Assembly: GCA_964404825.1 (NCBI GenBank)
Contig: CAYOLQ010000043.1
Span: forward strand, 1-26,520
DNA from: JACJXF01 sp964404825
GTDB lineage: Bacteria; Bacteroidota; Bacteroidia; Bacteroidales; GCA-2748055
Direction: 5' to 3'
Length of the DNA stretch: 26,520 nt
Shown: piece after piece, positions 1 through 7,524 of the stretch
How positions within the stretch are numbered: the stretch's first letter is position 1
Layout: each line of letters opens with the position of its first letter
The notes under the pieces: generated by a model
The model's input: the letters and a program-made list of their open reading frames with translations, nothing else
What the model was told of the DNA's origin: nothing
Database searches by the model: none
Translations under genes and position numbers: made by a program

Positions 1-515
1 AATTCCCTCACTTCTTTTTTGAGGTATTCAATAGCAGGTGCTACTGGTGATGTTTCCAATTCGCCTGCGTTTTCAAGAATCTGTTTGCTCAGAAGCATAC
101 CGTTATTTGTAGGTTTGAGCTCTTTGGCTGATTCAGTAACAAGCTTGATTACATTGTTCCGGGCAAGTTTTACCTTTTCCCAGGCCTGAGAACTTATATA
201 AGTCTGTTGAACCAGATTGTGCTCAAATTCCGTTCTTATGCTGTTTATTAATTCATTAAGTGTCTGCCTTACATTCAGATCCTGTACACCAACCCTCATT
301 ACCAATGACTCCGGTGAAATCCTTTCGAGAAAAAGAATCAGCCTTTCGTATGCCTGAAGCCTGAGTGGCAGTATATTCTCTTTTTTTTCTCTCGACAGTT
401 CATGCCTCCTTTTTTTCTCTTCATTCTGAAGATTCATTCGAATAAGGAGAAAGGCCGTAAAAAAAACAACCAATGCAGGCAAGGTGTACTTAAGAATTTC
501 AAGTAAATCGTTCAT
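1..515 (-). CDS. DUF7935-like membrane-anchored hypothetical protein (3' end cut by window edge)
   Basis: Reading the minus strand from an ATG at 513-515 gives at least 171 codons without a stop, running off the left edge. The protein starts MNDLLEILKYTLPALVVFFTAFLLI, a single hydrophobic helix at about residues 8-25. It is followed by a basic, charged segment (NEEKKRRHELSREKKE) and then a helical soluble part containing LRLQAYERLILFLERISPESLVMRV. This arrangement and that motif resemble the conserved, functionally uncharacterised Bacteroidota family I recall as DUF7935 (usually about 180 residues), so only a few residues may be missing. The likely topology is one N-terminal membrane anchor with a cytoplasmic helical domain; this is inference. 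It is divergent from the downstream aminotransferase gene across a 117-bp spacer. No function can be assigned. Confidence 0.8.
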   Translation of the reverse strand, partial: MNDLLEILKYTLPALVVFFTAFLLIRMNLQNEEKKRRHELSREKKENILPLRLQAYERLILFLERISPESLVMRVGVQDLNVRQTLNELINSIRTEFEHNLVQQTYISSQAWEKVKLARNNVIKLVTESAKELKPTNNGMLLSKQILENAGELETSPVAPAIEYLKKEVRE

Positions 516-574
516 GTTAATAATTTATTTATACTTAATTGGGTAAATAATAAACAATTTATAATCAAAAAAAG

Positions 575-582
575 TATTTTTG
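575..582 (+). promoter_or_regulatory. Candidate Bacteroidota -7 box upstream of the aminotransferase gene
   Basis: TATTTTTG is an exact match to the TAnnTTTG consensus of the Bacteroidota primary sigma factor, 50 nt before the start codon. No TTTG -33 box lies at the usual 19-21 bp distance, so the assignment rests on the -7 element and position alone. Confidence 0.4.
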
Positions 583-632
583 GTACGGATTAAAGATTCT
601 AAAATTAACACTTTTAACCAAAATTATAACAA

Positions 633-1826
633 ATGGCTAATGTTTCAAAAAGATTAAACAGTTTATCAGAGTCTCAGACCATTGCGATGAACCAGAAAAG
701 CAATGCCATGAAGGCACAGGGGATTGATATTATCAACCTGAGTGTTGGCGAACCCGATTTTCCAACTCCTGATCATATTAAGCAGGCTGCAAAAGATGCT
801 ATCGATGCCAACTTTTCATTTTATTCACCCATTACAGGTTACCTTGATCTTAGAAAAGCTATTTGTAAAAAATTTAAGGATGAGAACCGACTGGATTATA
901 CTCCGGAGCAGATTATTGTTTCTGTTGGTGCAAAACACAGCATCGCCAATGTTTTACTTTCTGTTATTGACCCGGGAGATGAAGTAATTGTTCCGGCACC
1001 TTACTGGGTTAGTTACATAGAACAGGTTAAACTTGCTGAAGGAGTTAATGTTATTATTGATGCAGGCATTGATCAGCGATTTAAAATAACTCCGGCTCAG
1101 CTTGAAAAAGCAATTACTTCCAAAACCCGCGCCATCATTCTTTGCTCCCCGTCAAACCCTACCGGAGCCATTTATACAAAAGATGAACTGGCAGGTATTG
1201 TAAAAGTACTTGAGAAACATCCCGATATAGTAATTATCTCTGATGAAATTTATGAGCATATTAATTTCGTGGGATCACATACGAGTATTGCAGAATTTCC
1301 TTCAGTTAAAGAAAGGGTAGCTGTAATCAACGGAGTGTCAAAAGGTTATGCAATGACAGGCTGGAGGATCGGGTACATGGGTGCACCTCTGTGGATTGCC
1401 AAAGCCTGTGATAAACTTCAGGGACAAATGACTTCAGGTGCTTCTTCTATTGCTCAGAAAGCAGCTGTTCTTGCACTTACCGGAGATCAGAAATGTACCA
1501 GAGATATGAATCAGGCTTTTAAGCGCAGAAGAGATTATGTGCTTTCCCGGATTGCAAAAATGAAAGGTGTTCGTTGCGATTCTCCCGATGGCGCATTCTA
1601 TGTTTTTCCTGACATGAGTTCTTTCTATGGAAAGACTTTCGATGGTAAAAAGATTTCGGGATCATCGGATATGGCATTATATCTGCTCGAAAAAGGACAG
1701 ATTGCAACTGTTCCCGGTGATGCTTTCGGATCCGACGATTATATCCGGATTTCTTTCGCAACATCCGATGAAAACCTCGTGAAAGCTATGGATCGAATGG
1801 AAGCTGCGTTAAAAGCTATCGAATAA
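633..1826 (+). CDS. Pyridoxal-phosphate aminotransferase, class I (aspartate aminotransferase-type)
   Basis: The 397-residue protein is a fold-type I aminotransferase that transfers amino groups between an amino acid, probably aspartate, and a 2-oxo acid in the cytoplasm. Visible family residues: SNPTG at 174-178 (Asn175 against the PLP ring), SDEIY at 203-207 (Asp204 to the pyridine nitrogen, Tyr207), the Schiff-base lysine Lys237 in NGVSKGYAMTGWRIGY, Arg245 on the phosphate side, and the substrate-carboxylate arginine Arg372 in YIRISFA. Length and motifs fit the bacterial Igamma aspartate aminotransferases of about 390-400 residues. An AT-rich leader with a TAnnTTTG box precedes the ATG. 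It appears monocistronic, ending before a repeat array and the convergent mgsA. Substrate preference (aspartate versus other amino or prephenate-type acceptors) cannot be settled from sequence. Confidence 0.93.
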   Translation: MANVSKRLNSLSESQTIAMNQKSNAMKAQGIDIINLSVGEPDFPTPDHIKQAAKDAIDANFSFYSPITGYLDLRKAICKKFKDENRLDYTPEQIIVSVGAKHSIANVLLSVIDPGDEVIVPAPYWVSYIEQVKLAEGVNVIIDAGIDQRFKITPAQLEKAITSKTRAIILCSPSNPTGAIYTKDELAGIVKVLEKHPDIVIISDEIYEHINFVGSHTSIAEFPSVKERVAVINGVSKGYAMTGWRIGYMGAPLWIAKACDKLQGQMTSGASSIAQKAAVLALTGDQKCTRDMNQAFKRRRDYVLSRIAKMKGVRCDSPDGAFYVFPDMSSFYGKTFDGKKISGSSDMALYLLEKGQIATVPGDAFGSDDYIRISFATSDENLVKAMDRMEAALKAIE

Positions 1827-1869
1827 GAAAGAGATCTGCGAAACAACTACCTTTTGGCTTCTGACTCCC

Positions 1870-1925
1870 GTCACTCGTCACTAGTCACTAGTCACTCGTG
1901 ACATGTGACAAGTGACGAGTGACAC
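1870..1925. repeat. Strand-switching heptamer array forming a long hairpin
   Basis: Eight contiguous 7-bp units can be read: GTCACTC, GTCACTA, GTCACTA, GTCACTC, then GTGACAT, GTGACAA, GTGACGA, GTGACAC. The first four carry GTCAC and the last four its reverse complement GTGAC, so 1870-1895 pairs with 1898-1923 (26-nt arms, three mismatches, 2-nt loop). It lies between the convergent aminotransferase and mgsA genes, so it may act as a bidirectional terminator or be a dispersed repeat. No T-run follows on either strand, which argues against a classic intrinsic terminator. Confidence 0.8.
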
Positions 1926-1971
1926 GGGGGCTGAACTGAGGTGCTGATGCAGTATTCAGGAAAGCAAATAA

Positions 1972-2436
1972 TTAAATATTCCGGTTCATATAAGCCGTGT
2001 AATCTTTAATCTTCGGAGTGTACCTGTCATTGAAAAGGGGAGAAGTAATTACAAAATCAGCTGTTGATCTGTTTGAAGCAGTCGGAACATTGTATAATAC
2101 GGTTATTCTCAGTAGTGCTTTCACATCTACATCATGTGCCTGAGGTTGCATTGGATCCCAGAAGAAAATCATAAGATCAATTTTTCCTTCGGCAATCATG
2201 GCCCCCAGTTGCTGGTCACCACCGAGCGGACCTGATTTGAGTTTGGTTATTTCTATACCGGGCAAGCCTGCATCATTCATCCTCTGATTAATTGTTTCTT
2301 CAACCAGCCGGCCGGTGGTACCCGTGCATACAAGCCTGTGTTTCTTTAGATTAACCCAGTTATGGTCTACCCATTCTATTAAATCAACTTTACGGTTATC
2401 ATGAGCTACAAGGGCGATGCGTTTAATTTTATCCAT
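1972..2436 (-). CDS. mgsA: Methylglyoxal synthase
   Basis: The 154-residue protein converts dihydroxyacetone phosphate to methylglyoxal and phosphate, a bypass of lower glycolysis that relieves sugar-phosphate build-up. The family core is clear. KSGPLGGDQQ at 67-76 contains the catalytic-base aspartate Asp74 (E. coli Asp71). His12-Asp13 in VAHDNRK, Asp94 in FFWDP, His101 and Asp104 correspond to E. coli His19/Asp20, Asp91, His98 and Asp101. TGTTG at 38-42 is the phosphate-binding segment. Length matches the family (about 150 residues). It is transcribed alone toward the aminotransferase gene and has its own well-formed Bacteroidota-type promoter. No residue that matters is missing. Confidence 0.96.
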   Translation of the reverse strand: MDKIKRIALVAHDNRKVDLIEWVDHNWVNLKKHRLVCTGTTGRLVEETINQRMNDAGLPGIEITKLKSGPLGGDQQLGAMIAEGKIDLMIFFWDPMQPQAHDVDVKALLRITVLYNVPTASNRSTADFVITSPLFNDRYTPKIKDYTAYMNRNI

Positions 2437-2472
2437 ATTTTGCTTTTGAATATTCAGTGTTTATAATCATTT

Positions 2473-2504
2473 CAAAAGTAATGCTGTTGTATGATTTTCC
2501 CAAA
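2473..2504 (-). promoter_or_regulatory. Bacteroidota-type promoter of mgsA
   Basis: On the minus strand, TTTG (2501-2504) is followed after exactly 20 nt by TACTTTTG (2473-2480), matching TTTG-N19-21-TAnnTTTG. The -7 box ends 36 nt before the mgsA ATG. This is the best two-part promoter found in the window. Confidence 0.6.
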
Positions 2505-2541
2505 CATTAGTTTTTAACATCCGGGATATGAATGTAAATTT

Positions 2542-2549
2542 TATCTTTG
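2542..2549 (+). promoter_or_regulatory. Candidate -7 box of mltG
   Basis: TATCTTTG matches TAnnTTTG exactly and lies 22 nt before the mltG ATG. No clear TTTG is found 19-21 bp upstream. Confidence 0.4.
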
Positions 2550-2571
2550 TGCTTTCAATTCTCAATCGTTT

Positions 2572-3639
2572 ATGGTAAGAAAAAAGACATTGCGAAAGCC
2601 TCATCCTGCACTCAGATGGACTATGTATGGTGTATTCGCTGCACTTGTTGTTGGTTTGTATATTCTGTTCAGGGTTTATAAGGTGCTTTTTATGCCCTCA
2701 GTCTACATTCAAAACGAAACGGATAAGTATTTCTTTATTTCAACAGGATCAACATATGAGGATGTTATAAGGGATTTGAAAAATGAAAAGCTGCTTTCTG
2801 ATGAAAAAGGATTTGAATGGCTGGCAAAAAAGAAAAATTATGCCGCTAACATTCACCCCGGACGTTACCGGATAGAAAAAAACATGACCAGCAATGAGCT
2901 CCTGAACATGCTTCGGGCAGGAACTCAGGCACCCATGATGGTAACATTCAATAATATTCGCACTCTCGAAGACCTTGCAGGAGTTATTGGCCGGCAACTT
3001 GAGTCCGACTCTTCTGAATTTATAAAAGTATTCAGGGATGATAAATTAATAGACTCCTACAGTTTTAATAAGGAAACCTTTCCATGCATGTTTATTCCTG
3101 ATAGTTATGAGTTTTACTGGAATACATCTCCAAAAAGATTTGTAGAACGGATGAGTGACGAATACATTGCATTTTGGGCGAAAGGCAGGCTCGCAAAATC
3201 GCAGGAACTTGGTCTTAGCACTGTTGAAGTGTCAACTCTTGCTTCTATTGTTGACCAGGAATCGCTCCACAATGACGAGAATCGAAGGATAGCTGGGGTT
3301 TTTATTAACAGAATAGAAGCAGGGATTCCCTTACAGTCGGACCCGACAATTATATTTGCCTGGAAGGATTTTTCCATGAGGAGGGTTCTGAACAAACACA
3401 AAGAAATCAGCTCACCTTACAATACATATTTTCACAGAGGACTACCTCCGGGCCCAATAAGTGTACCTTCTGTAAGTGCAATTGATGCCGTTCTTGATTA
3501 TGAAAAGCACACTTACCTATATTTTTGTGCAAAAGATGACTTTTCCGGTTATCATAATTTCGCAAAAACATTATCTCAACATAACGAAAACGCACGTTTA
3601 TACCAGAAAGCACTCAACCGGCGGAAAATATACAACTGA
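2572..3639 (+). CDS. mltG: Endolytic peptidoglycan transglycosylase MltG (YceG-like)
   Basis: The 355-residue protein cleaves nascent glycan strands at the membrane, setting glycan length. A short basic N-terminus (MVRKKTLRKPHP) is followed by one membrane helix at about residues 17-36, placing the rest in the periplasm. The LysM-like subdomain (about 45-115) contains STGSTYEDVIRDLKNEKLL and the PGRYRI segment. The catalytic YceG domain carries LASIVDQES with the catalytic acid Glu230 (equivalent to E. coli Glu218), then the family motifs RRIAGVFINRI (238-248), LQSDPTI (254-260), SPYNTY and GLPPGPISVPS. Length agrees with the family. It is divergent from mgsA and is followed by a 178-bp gap before the phosphohexomutase gene. 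Confidence 0.95.
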   Translation: MVRKKTLRKPHPALRWTMYGVFAALVVGLYILFRVYKVLFMPSVYIQNETDKYFFISTGSTYEDVIRDLKNEKLLSDEKGFEWLAKKKNYAANIHPGRYRIEKNMTSNELLNMLRAGTQAPMMVTFNNIRTLEDLAGVIGRQLESDSSEFIKVFRDDKLIDSYSFNKETFPCMFIPDSYEFYWNTSPKRFVERMSDEYIAFWAKGRLAKSQELGLSTVEVSTLASIVDQESLHNDENRRIAGVFINRIEAGIPLQSDPTIIFAWKDFSMRRVLNKHKEISSPYNTYFHRGLPPGPISVPSVSAIDAVLDYEKHTYLYFCAKDDFSGYHNFAKTLSQHNENARLYQKALNRRKIYN

Positions 3640-3817
3640 TTTGATTGTTTTACCTTAATTTTACTGAAATTATCGATTCGATGAAAGAAAACTTTCTCTT
3701 CTCATCCGGATAGAAGTTATGTTTTTATGTAAAAAAGGTAATGGCAACCCAAAACAAAAGGTGGTACGAGAAGAAATTATTCATTCTGAGTGAGGTATTT
3801 ACTTTCAAGTCAATTTA

Positions 3818-5230
3818 ATGATAAATCGGATAAAATTCGGAACGGATGGCTGGCGTGCAATCATCGCCAAAGAGTATACCGTTGAAAATGTTGCAGCCGT
3901 TAGCCTTGCATGTGCCACATGGATTAACCTGAAGTACAGAAATCCATCAGTAATTGTTGGTTATGATACCCGCTTTGGAGGGGCTATGTTTGCTGAAACA
4001 GTTACAAAAGTTCTTGCTTCAAACGGAATAATTGTATTCGTTTCCCGAAGTTTTGTTCCCACACCTGCGGTATCTTATGCTATTACAGCCCTTGAAGCCT
4101 GTTTTGGTATAGTAATTACGGCAAGTCATAATCCGTCAGCTTACAACGGTTTTAAGTTAAAGGGATCTCATGGCGGACCTCTTATCGAAGAAGACATCCG
4201 GAATGTTGAAAACCTTATTAATCAGGAACAGAACTATGATCTGGATATCGTCAGCATTGATGGCCTTGTCGAAAAAGGTCTTGTAAAATACATGGATATC
4301 GAAAAACTCTATACAGATCATCTAAAAAAAAGCTTCAAACTGGATTTGATTGCAAATTCCCGATTCAGAATGGCCTTTGATCCGATGTTTGGGAGTGGTC
4401 AGAATATTATGAAAAAAATTCTCCCAAAAGTTAAAAGCATAAATGATTATATGGATCCTTTGTTTAAAGGAGTTTCTCCTGAACCCCTTGCAAGAAATCT
4501 GGCTGATTTTCTTGCCTTCATGGCTAAAGATAATAAATATGATTGCGGACTGGCAGTAGATGGCGATGCAGACCGTATAGCGCTTGTAAATTCAAAAGGT
4601 GATTATATCGATTCGCACCACGTAATCTTATTACTGATACATTACCTCGCCGGTTACCGGAAACAAACCGGGAAAATTATTACCGGTTTTTCTTCCACTG
4701 TGAAAATTGAAAAACTTGCCTCCCACTATAATCTTGAGGTAGAAAGGGTGCATATAGGATTCAAAGACATTTCAAAACACATGCTTAAAGAGGATGTCCT
4801 CGTTGGAGGTGAAGAATCGGGAGGTATTGGCGTAAAAGGACACATTCCTGAAAGGGATGGAATATGGATGGGCTTGCTGATATGGCAGTTTATGGCCGAA
4901 ACAAACAAATCGATCGAAACTCTAATAGATGAGGTTTATTCTATTACCGGTAGATTTGCGTTTGAACGATCTGATTTGCATTTAGATAAAGACCTGAAAA
5001 ACAGGGTAATTGAAAAATGCAGGAACAATGGGTTCGTTAAATTCGGAAAATATGAGGTGAAAAAAAGTTCTGATTTCGATGGCTATAAATACTTTTTCGA
5101 CGAAAACACCTGGCTAATGATCAGGCCTTCCGGAACCGAACCGGTTCTGAGGACCTATGCAGAAGCAGGAACACGGGAAGAGGCTCTGAATATTCTTGAA
5201 GAAGCAAGATTACTTATTAACCTTTGCTGA
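3818..5230 (+). CDS. Phosphoglucomutase/phosphomannomutase family protein
   Basis: The 470-residue protein is an alpha-D-phosphohexomutase, interconverting hexose 1- and 6-phosphates through a phosphoserine enzyme for nucleotide-sugar synthesis. All four signature loops are present: TASHNPSAYNGFK with the phosphorylated Ser103; the Mg-binding DGDADR with Asp248, Asp250 and Asp252; the sugar-specificity loop GEESGG at 331-336; and the phosphate-binding RPSGTEP at 436-442. The GEESGG loop fits glucose/mannose phosphate mutases better than glucosamine mutase (GlmM), but glucose and mannose cannot be separated by eye. Its TGA ends one nucleotide before the stop of convergent murB, so transcripts of the two genes probably overlap in their 3' regions. 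Confidence 0.92.
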   Translation: MINRIKFGTDGWRAIIAKEYTVENVAAVSLACATWINLKYRNPSVIVGYDTRFGGAMFAETVTKVLASNGIIVFVSRSFVPTPAVSYAITALEACFGIVITASHNPSAYNGFKLKGSHGGPLIEEDIRNVENLINQEQNYDLDIVSIDGLVEKGLVKYMDIEKLYTDHLKKSFKLDLIANSRFRMAFDPMFGSGQNIMKKILPKVKSINDYMDPLFKGVSPEPLARNLADFLAFMAKDNKYDCGLAVDGDADRIALVNSKGDYIDSHHVILLLIHYLAGYRKQTGKIITGFSSTVKIEKLASHYNLEVERVHIGFKDISKHMLKEDVLVGGEESGGIGVKGHIPERDGIWMGLLIWQFMAETNKSIETLIDEVYSITGRFAFERSDLHLDKDLKNRVIEKCRNNGFVKFGKYEVKKSSDFDGYKYFFDENTWLMIRPSGTEPVLRTYAEAGTREEALNILEEARLLINLC

Positions 5231-5231
5231 A

Positions 5232-6245
5232 TTAAACAAGATTAACCTCCATTTCAAGCTCAATACCCGAAAATTCCTTAACAGACTGTACGATTTTCTT
5301 AGCAAAACTATAAATTTCTTTGCCGTCGGCATTTCCATAATTCACAATAACCAGAGGTTGAGAGGGATATGTACCTGTATTACCTTCACGTATACCTTTC
5401 CATCCGGCCTGTTCAATCAGCCATGCAGCCGGAACCTTTATCATTCCTGACTCTGCCGGATAAAATGGAATTCCTGCAAATCGTTTTTGAATTGATTTAA
5501 AAACCGTCTCAGGAATTACCGGATTTTTAAAAAAACTTCCTGCATTTCCAAGTTTGAGGGGATCGGGAAGTTTACTCTCCCGGATTTCTATGATGGTCTG
5601 CCGAAGACTGGCTAAATTCTGAACAGGTTTTTTTAAAAACTCCTTTTCTACCGGCCCATATCCAAGTTGAAAGTGTGGTTGCTTATACAAATTAAAAGTA
5701 ACTGATGTAATTATGAAACTGCTTTTCAGTTCCTGTTTGAAAATACTGTTTCGATATCCAAACCTGCATTCATCATTGCTGAAGCATTTTATTTGACCTG
5801 TATTGACAAAAAAGCCTTCTACTTCTGTGATACTGTCTTTGGCCTCAACTCCGTATGCGCCAATATTTTGAACAGGGGAGGAACCAACAGATCCCGGTAT
5901 CAGCGACAAGTTCTCTAATCCGAACCAGTTTTGCATCACACAGTAATTCACAAAACTGTCCCAGTTTTCACCCGCACCTGCTTTAATCCGTATCGAATTT
6001 TCATCCTCCGAAATTATTTCAATTCCTCTTATCGCAGGATGAACGATCGTTCCTTCAAAATCTTTCGTAAAAAGTATGTTGCTACCTTCACCCAGAACCA
6101 TAAAACGCTCGCCAGGAAGAGATCCCCCGTTAAAAAATGAAATCAGATCATTAAGGTTTGTCGCATCAAAAAAGTACCGGCAGTAGACTTTCAAACCGAA
6201 AGAGTTTCTTTTTTCAAGGGAATAATGTTCGAGTATTTCAGACAT
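5232..6245 (-). CDS. murB: UDP-N-acetylenolpyruvoylglucosamine reductase (type I MurB)
   Basis: The 337-residue FAD enzyme reduces UDP-GlcNAc-enolpyruvate to UDP-MurNAc with NADPH, the second committed step of peptidoglycan synthesis. The FAD-binding region shows LGEGSNIL (51-58) and PGSVGSSPVQNIGAYG (117-132). The catalytic set is Arg165 in FGYRNSIFK, Ser237 in GNAGSFFKNP and Glu333 near the C-terminus, corresponding to E. coli Arg159, Ser229 and Glu325. The tyrosine loop and length identify the E. coli-like type I form rather than the shorter type II. It is divergent from the glycosyltransferase gene across 90 bp and convergent with the phosphohexomutase. Confidence 0.96.
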   Translation of the reverse strand: MSEILEHYSLEKRNSFGLKVYCRYFFDATNLNDLISFFNGGSLPGERFMVLGEGSNILFTKDFEGTIVHPAIRGIEIISEDENSIRIKAGAGENWDSFVNYCVMQNWFGLENLSLIPGSVGSSPVQNIGAYGVEAKDSITEVEGFFVNTGQIKCFSNDECRFGYRNSIFKQELKSSFIITSVTFNLYKQPHFQLGYGPVEKEFLKKPVQNLASLRQTIIEIRESKLPDPLKLGNAGSFFKNPVIPETVFKSIQKRFAGIPFYPAESGMIKVPAAWLIEQAGWKGIREGNTGTYPSQPLVIVNYGNADGKEIYSFAKKIVQSVKEFSGIELEMEVNLV

Positions 6246-6261
6246 ATTTCAATTTATCGTG

Positions 6262-6269
6262 CAAATATA
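6262..6269 (-). promoter_or_regulatory. Candidate -7 box of murB
   Basis: On the minus strand TATATTTG matches TAnnTTTG, with its 3' end 16 nt before the murB ATG. No TTTG is seen at 19-21 bp spacing. It lies in the 90-bp divergent region shared with the glycosyltransferase gene. Confidence 0.4.
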
Positions 6270-6335
6270 AGGATTGCACATAATTGATTTGAGGATTAAA
6301 ACGTTTATTTGTTACTTTGAGAAAAAACAGCAGTA

Positions 6336-7454
6336 TTGACGAAAATTTATTTCTCAGTTACAAATGACCTGACGGGTGATCAAAGGGTTCACCGCATAAT
6401 TACAACGCTTTCTAAAGCAGGATCAGATATTTGTCTGGTGGGAAGAAAGCTGAAAGAAAGCATCCCTCTGGAGCCCAGAGATTATGATACCCGTCGTCTC
6501 GTGCTGATTTTCAGTAAAGGGTTTCTTTTTTACGCTTGCTTTAATGTGCGCTTATTTCTGTTTCTTCTAACCCGGAAACGTATTGATATTCTGGTAGCTA
6601 ACGATCTGGATACACTTCCTGCAAATTTTCTGGTTTCACGCCTCAGACGCATCCCGTTAGTATATGACAGTCACGAATATTTCACTGAAGTTCCCGAACT
6701 TATTGACCGCGAAAGTGTTAAAAGGATATGGCTCGGTATTGAAAAAAGAATTCTTCCAAAACTGAAATTTGCTTATACTGTCAGTCACCCCATTGCCAAA
6801 GCCTATACGGAGCAATATGGTGTTAACTTTGAGGTGATACACAATTATCCCAAACGGATTGCAAGGAAGATTGATTACAAAATTCCTTTTAATACCGGGG
6901 GAGACAGGCTTTTGATATATCAGGGAGCAGTGAATGTTGGCAGAGGTTTGGAATTGATCATTGAAGTTGTGTGTGAGATGGATCATGTGAAGCTGCTTAT
7001 TGCCGGGGATGGAGATATCCGCAGATCCCTTGAAAAAAAAGTTCGTGAGAGGAAAATGGAAGAAAAGATTTTTTTTCTCGGGAAAATTCCCTTAGAACAA
7101 TTGCAATCATTGACTCTTCAGGCACATGCAGGAATAAGTCTGGAAGAAGATTTGGGGCTGAATTACCGTTTTGCATTACCAAATAAGCTCTTCGATTATA
7201 TACAGGCAGGTATTCCGGTTTTGGTTTCATCGCTCCCGGAAATGAAAAAAGTTGTTGAAAAGTATAAGATTGGCATGATTGCTGAGAAAAGAGACAAAGC
7301 GTATATAACGCAGATGCTTCAGATTCTGCTTTTTGATGAAAAGCAAAGAACATCGTGGAAATCAGGTATGTCAAAGGCTGCAAGTGATTTATGCTGGGAA
7401 AATGAGGAAGAAAAGGTGATTGGGATTTATCGAATGGCCGGGGCCGGAATCTGA
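6336..7454 (+). CDS. GT4-type glycosyltransferase, TTG start
   Basis: The 372-residue protein is a two-domain GT-B glycosyltransferase, probably using a nucleotide sugar to build a surface glycan. The N-terminal half has KIYFSVTNDLTGDQRVHRI (acceptor side), VANDLDTLPAN (88-97) and VYDSHEYFTEVPEL (109-121), typical of family 4 relatives. The C-terminal half has YQGAVNVGRGLE (195-206), LLIAGDGDIR (220-229) and LPNKLFDYIQAGIPVLVSSLPEM (281-303), the nucleotide-sugar binding region. The start is TTG at 6336. There is no in-frame ATG near the N-terminus, and the beta-strand KIYFSVTND begins immediately, so TTG is favoured. It is divergent from murB. Acceptor and sugar are unknown. Confidence 0.87.
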   Translation: MTKIYFSVTNDLTGDQRVHRIITTLSKAGSDICLVGRKLKESIPLEPRDYDTRRLVLIFSKGFLFYACFNVRLFLFLLTRKRIDILVANDLDTLPANFLVSRLRRIPLVYDSHEYFTEVPELIDRESVKRIWLGIEKRILPKLKFAYTVSHPIAKAYTEQYGVNFEVIHNYPKRIARKIDYKIPFNTGGDRLLIYQGAVNVGRGLELIIEVVCEMDHVKLLIAGDGDIRRSLEKKVRERKMEEKIFFLGKIPLEQLQSLTLQAHAGISLEEDLGLNYRFALPNKLFDYIQAGIPVLVSSLPEMKKVVEKYKIGMIAEKRDKAYITQMLQILLFDEKQRTSWKSGMSKAASDLCWENEEEKVIGIYRMAGAGI

Positions 7455-7524
7455 AAATAAAACAGGTTAGAACATTTTGTAAGCCTGTAATTTTAAAAAT
7501 TTTAAAGTTTAATTATAATCATCA

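Noticed and set aside
1519..1764. Minus-strand open frame of 81 codons inside the aminotransferase gene
   Set aside because: It lies wholly within a well-conserved gene on the other strand and its translation shows no family features.
3682..3710. Short hairpin upstream of the phosphohexomutase gene
   Set aside because: GATGA...TCATC and GAAAG...CTTTC pair only as short broken stems. There is no T-run or consistent structure, so it is not called a terminator or riboswitch.
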